A DNA stretch of 16,080 bases from Phoronis pallida (GCA_028565715.1 JAOXYC010233125.1:1-16080); one strand, 5' to 3'. Numbered from the stretch's first letter, positions 1 through 8,387 are shown. Notes: generated by a model not told the origin, from the sequence alone. A program made the numbers and translations.

Positions 1-85
1 TGAAGTTGGGTGCATTTGGAACAAACTTGATTGTTTTTGCTCATAGACAAGAACGAGTTTTTACTAATGGGACAAGAAAACAAAC
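1..85 (-). other. Start of the intron after E22
   Basis: Begins with donor gtttgttttc on the minus strand and runs off the window. No further exon is visible. Confidence 0.8.
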
Positions 86-355
86 CTTTAACAAACAATT
101 TAGCAGTTGAGCTTTGGTCTTTAACTTTGATTGTGTACTCTGCCATGTCTTCAAGCTGAGTATCATTGATGGTCAAAGTGTGAGAGACGCCAATGACAGA
201 GATAACGACAGTTTTACCATCAGCCACAATTTGTTGGTTGTTTTTGAACCAAGAAGATTTTGCACCTTCTTTTGAAAGCTCACATGTAAAGCTGACAGAC
301 TCATGCTCAGTGCAGTAAACCTCAGAGAGGTGTTTGGTGATTTTGATTGGTTCCT
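86..355 (-). CDS. E22: last visible Ig domain exon
   Basis: A 270-bp phase 1-1 exon (acceptor ttacag, donor gtttgt) encoding 90 residues. There is no useful internal Met, but in the array frame it reads EEPIKITKHLSEVYC, CTEHESVSFTC, AKSSWFKNNQQ, GVSHTLTINDTQ and LEDMAEYTIKVKD, ending KLFVK. It has one residue more than the norm, apparently in the D strand region. Only the two common cysteines are present. Its donor implies that the gene continues beyond the left edge of the window. Confidence 0.91.
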
Positions 356-723
356 CTGTAAGTTAAATCACAGCAAGAGTTATCAATTTAAGCACAACAC
401 AAGTTAAGCTGGCATTAAGCATCTGTTAGCAATGCAGCACATTAAAAAAAAATGAATTCAAAGTTATATAGTTATAACCGTATGTGCCCAAACAGCAAAC
501 CAACATTACCTTTCTTTTCCTAAGCCACATGTCAGATTTAAATGGACAATCTCCTTTTTTCCAACTGGAAAGCAACTTATCCATATTGAAGACATTGCTC
601 AGGTGAAATTATATAACATAACACTACACCCATTGTGATATAGATTCTATATGTAGGGGACAACTGGTATAGTTGGCCCATTTCAACTGACCCAGTTCTC
701 CCCTATATGCCTGCTGCACCTAC
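356..723 (-). other. Intron E21-E22
   Basis: AT-rich intron of 368 bp with gtaggt donor and ttacag acceptor. I see no coding similarity, repeat or foldback in it. Confidence 0.85.
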
Positions 724-990
724 CTTTCACAGTAACACTGGATGAAGTGCTTCTATCCTTGACACAAAATGTGTAAATGGCGTCATCATCAAGGATAGGA
801 TCAACTAATATCAGTGAATGAGTCATACCATCTGACTGAATGTCAAAGTGATCATTTGGATATATTTCCACATTGTCTTTAAACCATTGACCCACGAGTC
901 CTGGTTTGTTGACTTCACACACAAGTTTAATAGAAGAATGTTCCGTACATTCAGTGTCAGTTAAAGATGTTGTTATGGTAACAGGCTCTT
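724..990 (-). CDS. E21: single Ig domain exon
   Basis: A 267-bp phase 1-1 exon (acceptor ttgcag, donor gtaggt). It reads EEPVTITTSLTDTEC, CTEHSSIKLVC, LVGQWFKDNVE, MTHSLILVDPI and DDDAIYTFCVKD. The C strand GQW matches E20 and the titin I27 type. The F strand contains a Cys, but one residue later than the classical position (Y-T-F-C instead of Y-x-C), so its side chain would be expected to point the other way. The F-G and G strands are serine-rich (RSTSSSVTV). With E20 and E22 it forms a small subgroup after the acidic insert. Confidence 0.93.
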
Positions 991-1308
991 CTGCAAGACA
1001 GGTTATTTGCAATGCATGATGGGAAAATTAACATAACACAAATGCAACACAATGTGAAGGAAATAATAGGATGTTGGAACAACAACAAACAGACAGAAAA
1101 CAAAATTAAAAACACTTGATAACAAAACTTCTAAAGTGAAACAAAAGCAGAATTTCCAATTAGATGCATGGATGTTGAAAATAAAACAAACTTATAAATT
1201 AAAAAGGTTAAAAAAACAAAAAATAAACCACACACGTGTTAAATAAACTCAAGCAAACAGAAAATTTGAAAAAAATGGAAAAAATTTAGTAATTTAAGCT
1301 GGACAAAC
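991..1308 (-). other. Intron E20-E21
   Basis: 318-bp intron, extremely A-rich on the plus strand (hence T-rich on the transcript), with runs such as aaaaaacaaaaaataaa. It offers a long pyrimidine-rich stretch but no gene or ordered repeat. Confidence 0.85.
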
Positions 1309-3669
1309 CTTCTACGGATACATGAGCAGTTGTTTTCACATCATCAGCTTCAAACGAATACACTGCTTGATCTGACAACTGGGCATCATTGATTGTTATT
1401 GAGTGTCTTCTACCATGTGCTTCAACATTAACCACATCACTGGGTGCAATAAGAGTACCATCTTTATACCATTGGCCTTGGACACCCGCCTTAGATACAT
1501 CACAGAACAGACTGATTGAGTCATGTTCTTGACATCTCTGATCCATCAATTTAGTTTCAATCCTTAGTGGTTCTTCAAGTACAAACGTATCACTGGAGTC
1601 AACCTCTTCTATAACTTCTTTATCGATATTTGGTGTCAGATCATAAGAAGCATCAACATTTTCTTCCGCATTGTCTTTGGTGGGCGAAACCTTTTCTTCA
1701 AAGCTTACATCCACATCCTGAGATTGACTCATATCAATTGATATCGTAGGTACAATATTGATTTTTCTTCTATCAACTTCCAGTTCATTCTGTTTAACTG
1801 TATGTGTATCCTGAACAATGTCACCACCAACTTGTTTCTCTACAACATTCTGGAAGACAGTTTCTCTTTCCCCAGCAATGGTTTCATTGACTTCAGCAGC
1901 TGATCTTTCATTCATTTGGTTTTTGATCTGATCTTCAAATATCTGGGCCTGGTCAATGTCAACATTGTTTAACAGGGTCCCCTTCTCTTCAATGGTGGTT
2001 TCTAAGACTTCAACAGCCATCCTATCTCCTTCCTGAAATGCTATCTGATCTTCAGGTATTTGGGTTTCATTGACAGATCCAATCTCTGCCGTCTCATCCT
2101 TACTATCAGTAACACCCATTTCCTCCGTCAAGGCAGCAATACTTTCTCTCCTTGTTGTTGTTACCCTGTCTACAACCAATTCATCAACATCAGGGAGATC
2201 TGATCCATTCTCCTCTATTCCATGTTCTACAACCTCTGGTGCTTTCAAGTCAACATCTCCTTCACTAACAGCATCAACAAAGTAACTCTCCAACTGTTCA
2301 ATGGGAATTTCTTTCTGCTCGATACCTACCATTTCAACTTCAGCAGCAACGGTGTTTGTACTAATGTTTGTGATGAAATCAATTTCAGAAACTTCATCAG
2401 ATGGAAACTTTGAAACTGTTTCCCTAGATACAATTTCTTCAACTTCAACAATGTTGGATTCATCATCCTGGTTGCTGATGCTATCAATTGTTGACTCTTT
2501 CAAAGGTGCTGATGCAGTTTCTTTTTCATCAATTCGGATCACCTCAGCTTCTGGCAAAAAGACACCAACCTCTCTTGTGACCATCTTATCTACAGTTGCA
2601 ATATCTAGCATCTCTGACAAAATCTCCTTTTCTTCAGTTATCAAGTCCTCATTTTCCGCAGCGTTTTGTTCAACCTCCACTTTTCTTGAAGTATGAACCT
2701 TAGTTCCCTCAATTGCTTCAATTTCCATATTCTGTTCCTCAATGGAAATCTCTTCAGCCAAAGCAGCTTTAACTGGAACAATCTGCTCGCCAGTTTCACC
2801 AACACTAGAAATGTCAAACTCAGGCATTTCAACCCCTCCCTCCAATGTATGCAGATCTTCTGAAGTAGCAGTGTGAACTTCCAAACCAACATGTGTCTCG
2901 TCTTCTAACTGCATTTGATCAGAACTTGTTATATCAACTTCCCTCTCTAAGGTTCTCAATTCCTGTGAGAGAGCAGCTTTACTTTCAGAATTGATGGTTG
3001 TTTCGTCTTCCAACTGCATTTGAGCAGAGCTTGTTATATCAACTTCTCTCTCCAAGGTGCTCAACTCCTCTGAGAGAGCAGCTTTACTTTCAGAATTGAT
3101 GGTTGTTTCGTCTTCCAACTGCATTTGAGCAGAGCTTGTTATATCAACTTCTCTCTCCAAGGTGCTCAATTCCTCTGAAAGAGCAGCTTTACTTTCAGAA
3201 TTGATGGTTGTCTGCTCTTCTAACTGCTCATGATCAATAATATCTGTATTGGCTTCTTTCTCTAATGGGTTCACATCCTCTGACAGAGCGGAATAAAGAG
3301 ATTTCATTGCATCTTGTCCTTCTAATTGCATGTGGTGTAATGATTCCAAGTTGACATCCTTCTCATGAACAAAGGTGTCCTCAATTTCAGGCAAAGTGGA
3401 ATCATATTCATGTACTTCCTTTTGCCTTTTTGATAAATCTTCTGTTGTTATATTTTCAATTTCGGTTGGTTTTAAATTAACATCAGCTTCACTAGTCTCA
3501 GCTACTGACATTTCTGATATTTGCCCTTTGACGTTAGGCCTGTCACAACGGTCAATCATTGTTAACTCTTCAGTTAATACTTCAACCAATCCTTCGTTAA
3601 CACTTGATTCAGGCAGTGGCATTATTGTTTCAGTATCAGAGCCCCCTGGTGTTAGTAACTCTTTAGCAG
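1309..3669 (-). CDS. E20: giant acidic repeat exon ending in an Ig domain
   Basis: A 2,361-bp phase 1-1 exon (acceptor ctttcag, donor gtttgt) encoding 787 residues. Residues 1-698 are strongly acidic, rich in Glu, Asp, Val, Ser and Thr, with no Trp and a single Cys, and so probably disordered or loosely helical. Three near-identical 35-residue repeats (148-252) and two 39-residue repeats (537-614) sit in a background of degenerate ALSEEL/ALAEEI-like phrases. Residues 699-787 form an Ig: CQEHDSISLFC, VQGQWYKDG, SDQAVYSFEAD. By position it resembles titin PEVK or N2-type unique inserts, though Pro is much scarcer than in PEVK. Function as an extensible, negatively charged spring is inference. 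The whole 2.3 kb is open, so this is a real exon and not intron read-through. Confidence 0.93.
1829..2062 (-). repeat. Two 117-bp (39-residue) coding repeats in E20
   Basis: Residues 537-575 and 576-614 of E20 share the pattern QI(P/F)EDQI, R(M/S)A(V/A)EV, ET(T/I), N(N/V)V. At the DNA level atctgatcttca recurs at 1926 and 2043, 117 bp apart. The repeats are older and more diverged than the 105-bp units and have a different period. Confidence 0.8.
2915..3229 (-). repeat. Three tandem 105-bp coding repeats in E20
   Basis: Units 3125-3229, 3020-3124 and 2915-3019 each encode 35 residues of the form (M/E)QLE(D/E)(E/Q)TTINSESKAALS, then xELxTLEREVDITSS. The shared motif tcgtcttc recurs at 2898, 3003 and 3108, exactly 105 bp apart, with a fourth related copy at 3213. 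Flanking copies are degenerate. Near-identity at nucleotide level indicates recent expansion, so copy number may vary between individuals. Confidence 0.95.
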
Positions 3670-3742
3670 CTGAAAGTTAATCAAGCAAAAATAATAGGAT
3701 AGAACATAGCAAGTCAGTTCATGCAATAAATCACAACACATT

Positions 3743-3889
3743 TCTAGATGCTCTTAAGTTCAGTGATACACAATGCCAAATTCATGTTATAATAAAAGTT
3801 GAATATAAATAACAACTGTTTATAAGCATGACATGTTTCGACAGGTACAACAAAACGCTCCCCGCAATGAACTATCAAGAGCATCTAGA
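3743..3889. repeat. 147-bp inverted-repeat segment (MITE-like)
   Basis: The arms tctagatgctcttaagttca (3743-3762) and tgaactatcaagagcatcta(ga) (3868-3889) are reverse complements apart from a 2-nt bulge. The 105-bp spacer is unrelated sequence. No convincing target-site duplication is visible, so this could be a small decayed foldback transposon or a chance inverted repeat; the arm length makes chance unlikely. Confidence 0.5.
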
Positions 3890-4044
3890 GGATAGTTAGA
3901 CAAAGTTAAAGTGGTGGAATCGACAATCTGTTATTAAACAAAGACACACGATAAAAAATTGAAACTTATAATTTAATTGTTAATAAACATGTTCACACAG
4001 AAGTTGTCTTTAAAACAAACACAGATAAAACGGTACAAGTCCAA

Positions 4045-4129
4045 TAATGTGGTACCTCATATCACTTCCGTTATTCAGTCAATGGAAACACATTGACTAA
4101 ACGTCGTCAATAACTGAGGGACCACATTA
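4045..4129. repeat. 85-bp nested palindrome in intron
   Basis: Outer arms taatgtggtacctca and tgagggaccacatta pair with one mismatch, middle arms gttatt/aataac pair perfectly, and inner arms agtcaatg/cattgact pair perfectly around the loop gaaaca. The whole could fold as one long interrupted hairpin. It lies about 57 bp downstream of the E19 donor on the transcript. A short foldback element or an intronic RNA structure are both possible. Confidence 0.6.
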
Positions 4130-4185
4130 ATCAACTGATTCAAACCGAGTAAGTGAAAGCATCGCAGAAGGGAAGATAGACTTAC

Positions 4186-4452
4186 CATCAACATAAACAA
4201 GTGCAGTGGAACGTTTATCTTTAGCAACAATAGTGTAATCAGCCTCATCATCAAGATGTGCATCAGTAATAGTTAAGTTATGAACCTGTCCCTCTACAGA
4301 GACTGTGAAGCGCTCATTAGATGTAATCTCAACATCATCTCTGAGCCACTGAACTGGCACATTGTCTTTGGATAGTTGACATGTTAGTGTGATGGTCTCA
4401 TGCTCTGTGCAGACAGTCTCTTTGAGTGGGATAATTATCTCAATTGGCTCTT
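4186..4452 (-). CDS. E19: single Ig domain exon
   Basis: A 267-bp phase 1-1 exon (acceptor ttacag, donor gtaagt, the best consensus donor in the window). It reads EEPIEIIIPLKETVC, CTEHETITLTC, VPVQWLRDDVE, QVHNLTITDAH, DDEADYTIVAKD and RSTALVYVD. Only the two common cysteines are present. It shares DDVEITSNERF with E17. It sits between the PEVK-like exon E18 and the large acidic exon E20, so a lone Ig separates the two flexible segments. A long imperfect foldback begins about 57 bp past its donor. Confidence 0.94.
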
Positions 4453-4939
4453 CTGTAAAGTGCGAAAACTGGAGTTAGTGAAGCATGTGAATAGATGTGA
4501 TACATTTTTAAAGACTTATGAACACTGAAAATTTGAAACATTAGGGGTGCATGTAAGAGCATATGTTAGGTGAATGTGTAAATTTGAGTTAACGTAAAAC
4601 TGTGCTATAATTGAACTTAGGAAGTGCTATCAATGTGGATATTTCAAGTGGGAAAAGCAATTGAACAAAACTCATTTACTGTATAAAGGATTTTAGTAAT
4701 TTCATTAGTTCTTACACACTATAAAACAAGAAAGGTGGATCATTAAAGAGTAATAGATTCAATTGGGTGGTTTTTTAGCTGAGACCCACAAAACACAGGG
4801 ATAAGTTACGCGGCACTGTCCTTTGAAGTGGACAGCACTGCGGCCACTGTTTGGTGGGTGCCAGTTCTAAGCAAAAATAAGAGTGGATAAGGAAAAGCAA
4901 TTGGAAGGTTAAAAAATTGGTTTAGGTAAAGGTACAAAC
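4453..4939 (-). other. Intron E18-E19
   Basis: 487-bp intron. Mostly AT-rich, with a short GC-richer patch at about 4808-4866 containing a weak 6-bp hairpin (ctgtcc/ggacag). Nothing coding is recognised. Confidence 0.8.
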
Positions 4940-5461
4940 CATCAACAAATAACATCGATGATGAGCTCTTATCCCCAGCAACAATGGTGTATTCAGCCTC
5001 ATCATCTAGATCAGCATTCTCAATTGTGAGTGACTGTACAGTACCCTCTGATGTCAGTCTAACATGATCATCAGGAACAACCTTAACCTCGTCCTTCAAC
5101 CATTCAACTTTGACATCTGCTTGTGAAAGCTCACAGCTCATTGTGACCATTTGTCCTTCGATACAAGTGACCTCTTTTAGTGGAACAACAAACTCCACCA
5201 CCTTCTCTTCCTCTACTGGAGCGACATCTGTTGTTGGTAAAGCTGCCTTGACTTCAAGCTCTTCAACTGGTTGGATTTCTGGTTCAACTTCAGGAGCAAT
5301 TGTAACTTCAGCATCCACAACATCGTGATCTTTGTCATCTTCTTGGGGTAAATCAAGGTCAACATCTGCTGCTACTTCTTCTTTGGTGGGTTCGATGGGA
5401 AGGTCAGAGGTCAACTCAGCACTCACAGGTTCAGGCATTTCAGGTTCTGGTTTAGGTGCTT
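4940..5461 (-). CDS. E18: PEVK-like linker plus Ig domain in one exon
   Basis: A 522-bp phase 1-1 exon (acceptor ttacag, donor gtttgt) encoding 174 residues. Residues 1-85 form a disordered-looking linker rich in Pro, Glu, Val and Asp with PEVK-like phrases (APKPEPEMPEP, IAPEVEPEIQPVEELEVKAA). Residues 86-174 are an I-set Ig: CIEGQMVTMSC, VKVEWLKDEVK, DDEAEYTIVAGD. The A'-B motif is CxEG rather than CxEH, closer to the common titin form VxEG. In titin, PEVK segments act as entropic springs next to tandem Ig, so this linker may add local extensibility; that role is inferred from composition only. Confidence 0.93.
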
Positions 5462-5818
5462 CTGTAAAGTGAGTATTGTTATTTGGTGAATTATAAAGGT
5501 GAGAATCAAGTAAAAGGTGAGACAAACAAAAGTTTAACTGTGAGGTAATTCATTTGTTACTCTTATGAATAAAGCAGTGGTAAGGTGTCTTCAAATGGTG
5601 GATAAAACAAAATAAAAGGTTGATAAGAAGGTAAATTAAATCAAGCACATGGTGAAAGGTAATATCACTCAAATTAATATATAGAAGGATTGAAGCTGTA
5701 CTTTGAGAATAATATTAATAAATTTCAAATAAAGAAGCATGAAACACAAAAATGAAGCAGTGGATATTAAACAAGGTGACTGACATAATCTTCTGAACAA
5801 GTTCCATTATCAACAAAC
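5462..5818 (-). other. Intron E17-E18
   Basis: 357-bp AT-rich intron, rich in aaggt/ggtga-like words on the plus strand. No gene, foldback or tandem array recognised. Confidence 0.8.
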
Positions 5819-6085
5819 CTTCAACAAAAAGAGCAGCGGAAGTGCTCTTATCTCTAGCCCTGAGAGTGAAATCTGCTTCGTCTTCAAGGTTCACATCTCT
5901 TATAGTTAGTATATGCTGTCTGCCGTTAATGGTTATATCAAAGCGCTCATTAGATGTTATCTCAACATCATCCATAAACCATTTGCATGGGAAGTTTTCC
6001 TTTGAGATTTCACACGTGAAAGTGATGGTTTCATGCTCAATGCAATCTTTGCCAGTTAGTGGCATTGTTATGGTGATTGGCACTT
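5819..6085 (-). CDS. E17: single Ig domain exon
   Basis: A 267-bp phase 1-1 exon (acceptor ttacag, donor gtttgt). It starts EVPITITMPLTG, departing from the EEP start, and continues CIEHETITFTC, FPCKWFMDDVE, RQHILTIRDVN and LEDEADFTLRARD. The tyrosine corner carries Phe instead of Tyr (DFT), the only such case in the array. The CD-D region (DDVEITSNERF) is identical to that of E19, including most nucleotides, which points to common descent of these two exons on either side of the inserted-linker exon E18. Confidence 0.93.
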
Positions 6086-6476
6086 CTGTAAAAAGCAGTT
6101 AAGGTTTTGTTAGAAAAATGGTAAGAAAAAGTTTGGTGATGAACACACATTATGATAATAGTTTGAAAAAAAGCTGTGGTTACATATTGTGTTCTATGAA
6201 CTGAGAACAAAAAATATTAAGTGTGGCATGAAATTGATAGCAGTGGTACCTACCTCCAAGTTTACCAAATACAAAAAATATCTCACTTCACTTTTCATTC
6301 TTTCATTAACATTAGAACACACACAAACCTATCATACATCCACCCCCTAAAGTGAGTTTCAGAACACAAACCTACCAGAGTCAAACTGCTTACCTTCCAC
6401 ATAAGAGAACAAAACAGTGTTTTTTAGATCAACTCCAAAACTTGGCTCAATAAAATCTAAACATCAACATACATAC
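6086..6476 (-). other. Intron E16-E17
   Basis: 391-bp intron. Apart from the exon-end-like sequence at 6394-6448, two further words resembling the array's donor context (acacaaacct on the plus strand) occur near 6322-6372. The remainder is AT-rich without recognised content. Confidence 0.8.
6394..6448 (-). pseudogene. Possible relic of an Ig exon 3' end
   Basis: On the minus strand this segment reads EPSFGVDLKNTVLFSYVE followed by a split G and a good donor, gtaagc. The last residues YVE and the donor position copy the ending of E16 (IVYVE, then gtatgt), with identical nucleotides TATGTGGAAG before the splice site. Sequence further 5' shows no B to F strand. It looks like the surviving tail of a duplicated exon, or a decoy donor. 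Only about 10 bases are strictly identical, so chance cannot be excluded. Confidence 0.35.
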
Positions 6477-6743
6477 CTTCCACATAAACAATGGCTGAAG
6501 ATCTCTTATCCTTAACCACAATAACATACTCTGCCTCATCATCAAGTTCAGCATCAGTGATTGTCAATGTATGCAACAAGCCTTCGGTATTTATAACAAC
6601 TCTATCATGAGATGTTATTAGAAGGTTGTCTTTGTACCAGGTTAGGTCAATGCATTCCTTTGATAGCTCACAGGTGAGTTGGACAGTTTCATGCTCAACA
6701 CAAGACACTTCTTCCAAAGGTTTGGTTATAAGGATAGGTTCTT
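6477..6743 (-). CDS. E16: single Ig domain exon
   Basis: A 267-bp phase 1-1 exon (acceptor ttgtag, donor gtatgt). Domain: EEPILITKPLEEVSC, CVEHETVQLTC, CIDLTWYKDNL, LLHTLTITDAE, DDEAEYVIVVKD and RSSAIVYVE. A third Cys lies at the start of the C strand (KECIDLTW), four residues before Trp, shifted from the position used by E9-E11. Reading past the donor reaches a stop within six codons, so read-through would truncate the protein. About 80 bp past the donor the intron carries a sequence resembling the end of another such exon. Confidence 0.93.
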
Positions 6744-6955
6744 CTACAATCATAGTAAAACATGCAGTCAGTTTTGAATCACATATAAAGCTTAACCAAT
6801 ACATTTTGCAAAAAGATTACAATGGACACTGACTCATCAGATGGTTATTCAAAAAATGTAAGCAATGCATTTAGTTGAAAAATCAATTACTTTGCCATCA
6901 TACATTTACAATCACATTTTCTAAAATAAATCATTTGATGCAATATCAAACACAC

Positions 6956-7222
6956 CTTCAACATTAATCTTGGCAGAAGATCGTTTATTTCTAGCAGAGA
7001 ATGAATAAGTGGCCGTGTCCGTCAGTTCTGACACAGGAATGGTAAGAGAGTGGCATCTACCATCAACCAAAGTTTTTATCCGTTTACTTTCAATTATGGG
7101 TAAGTCACCCTTAAACCATTTCCCTTCAATGTTTTCCTTTGAAAGTTCACAGGATAGGGTCACGGTTTCATGTTCTTGGCAATTGACATCTACAAGATGC
7201 TTTAGGATATCCAGAGGTTCTT
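6956..7222 (-). CDS. E15: single Ig domain exon, I27-like
   Basis: A 267-bp phase 1-1 exon (acceptor ttttag, donor gtgtgt). It reads EEPLDILKHLVDVNC, CQEHETVTLSC, then a C strand IEGKWFKGDLP. Gly precedes Lys-Trp, as in the GQW motif of the titin I27 type. The E strand has a Cys (GRCHSLTIP), as in E5. The F strand is TDTATYSFSARN, with Ser-Phe in place of Ile/Val, again I27-like, and no Cys. The CD loop KGDLPI lacks the usual DG. Together with E20, E21 and E22 it suggests a second Ig subtype inside the array. Confidence 0.92.
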
Positions 7223-7460
7223 CTAAAAGTTAAATATTAAGAAGCGCACATAAGTATAAGCAAGCATAATAAAAGACAGGTTAGAGGAAAGTTTAGTAAA
7301 TCTGACAACAATTACATTAGGAATAAATAAATAAAAGTTAAATTAAACATTAACATGTGTCCCCCAACAAGTTTCCCTTCATTTAAGTTTTTTAACAAGA
7401 TGATTTCCCCCCGATTTTTCTCAAAAATGTTTCTAAAAAATTGAAAATGGCAACACGAAC

Positions 7461-7727
7461 CATCAACAAAGAGAATGCCACTAGATTCTTTGCCCTGTGC
7501 AACAAAGATGTAATCTGCTTCATCATCAAGATTGGCATCAATAATTGTTAAAGTGTGGTAGGGCCCATCAGTGGTAATCAAGATACGGTCACTTTGAACA
7601 ATCTCCACACCATCCTTTAGCCATTGGCATGGAATGCTGTCTTTAGATATTTGGCACTTGAAGGTCACTGATTCATGCTCTAGACATTGAAGCTCTTCTA
7701 GAGGTGTTAGTATTCTTAACGGTTCTT
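7461..7727 (-). CDS. E14: single Ig domain exon
   Basis: A 267-bp phase 1-1 exon (acceptor ttgcag, donor gttcgt). Domain start EEPLRILTPLEELQC, then CLEHESVTFKC, IPCQWLKDGVE, YHTLTIIDANL and DDEADYIFVAQG. The C-strand Cys two residues before Trp is shared with E13 and E17. The F-G turn (GKESSG) is less basic than in the neighbours. The donor, gttcgt, is a poor match to the usual GTRAGT. The reading frame runs open into the following intron for about 50 codons, but that extension shows no Ig similarity and is not considered coding. Confidence 0.92.
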
Positions 7728-8114
7728 CTGCAATATGGTTAAATGGAAGTTCATAGTAACGGAAACACTTCTGTTAGAATTGGCAGGTTGTTTTGATTGT
7801 TTAAACCACCGTTCGATTTGACAATTTTACAAGGGCTGATAAATTTTTACCAAATTTTTGATTTTTTATACTCCTTGACATTAAAGTGTAAATAGAATTG
7901 TAATAGCACCTGGTTATAGCACACTTCAATCTTCACTTGTAAAATTAATAAACAAAACTTAAAGGATAAGCATGGACAAACACAAACTAACAGTACATGT
8001 TAAATGAGATTTTCACTTTTCTATCTTGTTTATGGTTTTTTAAAAGCATAAACAAGATAGAAGATGGAGGATTATCACACGGTTATCATAAAGAAAATGT
8101 TAACAAAATAATAC
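7728..8114 (-). other. Intron E13-E14
   Basis: 387-bp intron with the weak donor gtatta. It holds the perfect 16-bp hairpin at 8019-8062; the rest is AT-rich and unrecognised. Confidence 0.85.
8019..8062. repeat. Perfect 16-bp intronic hairpin
   Basis: Arms ttctatcttgtttatg (8019-8034) and cataaacaagatagaa (8047-8062) are perfect reverse complements around a 12-nt loop. On the transcript the structure starts 53 nt after the E13 donor. It is too short for a typical microRNA precursor. A foldback remnant or a splicing-related RNA hairpin are the reasonable readings. Confidence 0.75.
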
Positions 8115-8387
8115 CTTCGACAAGAACGTCAGCACTTGATCTATCAACATTGTCTCCAACAACAATAGTGTATCTAGCCTCATCACTGAGTTGTGCATCG
8201 GTAATAGTAAGACTATGAAACTTCCCATCAACAGATGTCACTACACGTTCACTCACAACAACCAGAACATTATCAATCAACCATTTACAGGGGATGTTGT
8301 CCTTGGACAGTTCACATGTAAGTTTTATGGTATCATGCTCCATGCAGTCAACGTCTTTGAGAGGGGTGACAATTTTCACAGGTTCTT
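8115..8387 (-). CDS. E13: single Ig exon with 2-residue FG-loop insertion
   Basis: A 273-bp phase 1-1 exon (acceptor tttcag, donor gtatta), two codons longer than the norm. It reads EEPVKIVTPLKDVDC, CMEHDTIKLTC, IPCKWLIDNVL, KFHSLTITDAQ, SDEARYTIVVGD, then NVDRSSADVLVE. The extra residues lie in the F-G loop (GDNVDRSS against KDKRSS in E16). The CD loop is IDNV, lacking the usual Lys. A Cys sits on the C strand two residues before Trp. The donor gtattatt is one of the weakest in the window, and a perfect 16-bp hairpin lies 53-96 nt downstream, which makes this exon a candidate for regulated inclusion. Confidence 0.93.

Larger units (their letters stand above)
3670..4185 (-). other. Intron E19-E20
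   Basis: 516-bp intron with the strongest donor in the window (gtaagt). It contains two inverted-repeat structures described separately (3743-3889 and 4045-4129). No Ig-like coding remains were found between them. Confidence 0.85.

Noticed and set aside
2070-2696. Plus-strand frames of 63-131 codons opposite the acidic exon
   Set aside because: They are antisense images of a long, biased Glu-rich coding region; Ser/Thr-rich translation is the expected shadow of GAA/GAG codons.
4808-4866. GC-richer patch with a ctgtcc/ggacag hairpin, considered as a small transposon or RNA gene
   Set aside because: The stem is only 6 bp with an 8-nt loop, with no terminal repeats or target duplication.
4940-5525. 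Met at about 5525 as a translation start for E18
   Set aside because: It lies upstream of a good acceptor in intron sequence; the array frame and phase 1 junction require the exon to start at 5461.
7312-7460. Extension of the E14 frame into the next intron as a longer coding exon
   Set aside because: The extension begins at an acceptable donor, is low-complexity and hydrophobic, and breaks the 89-residue period.
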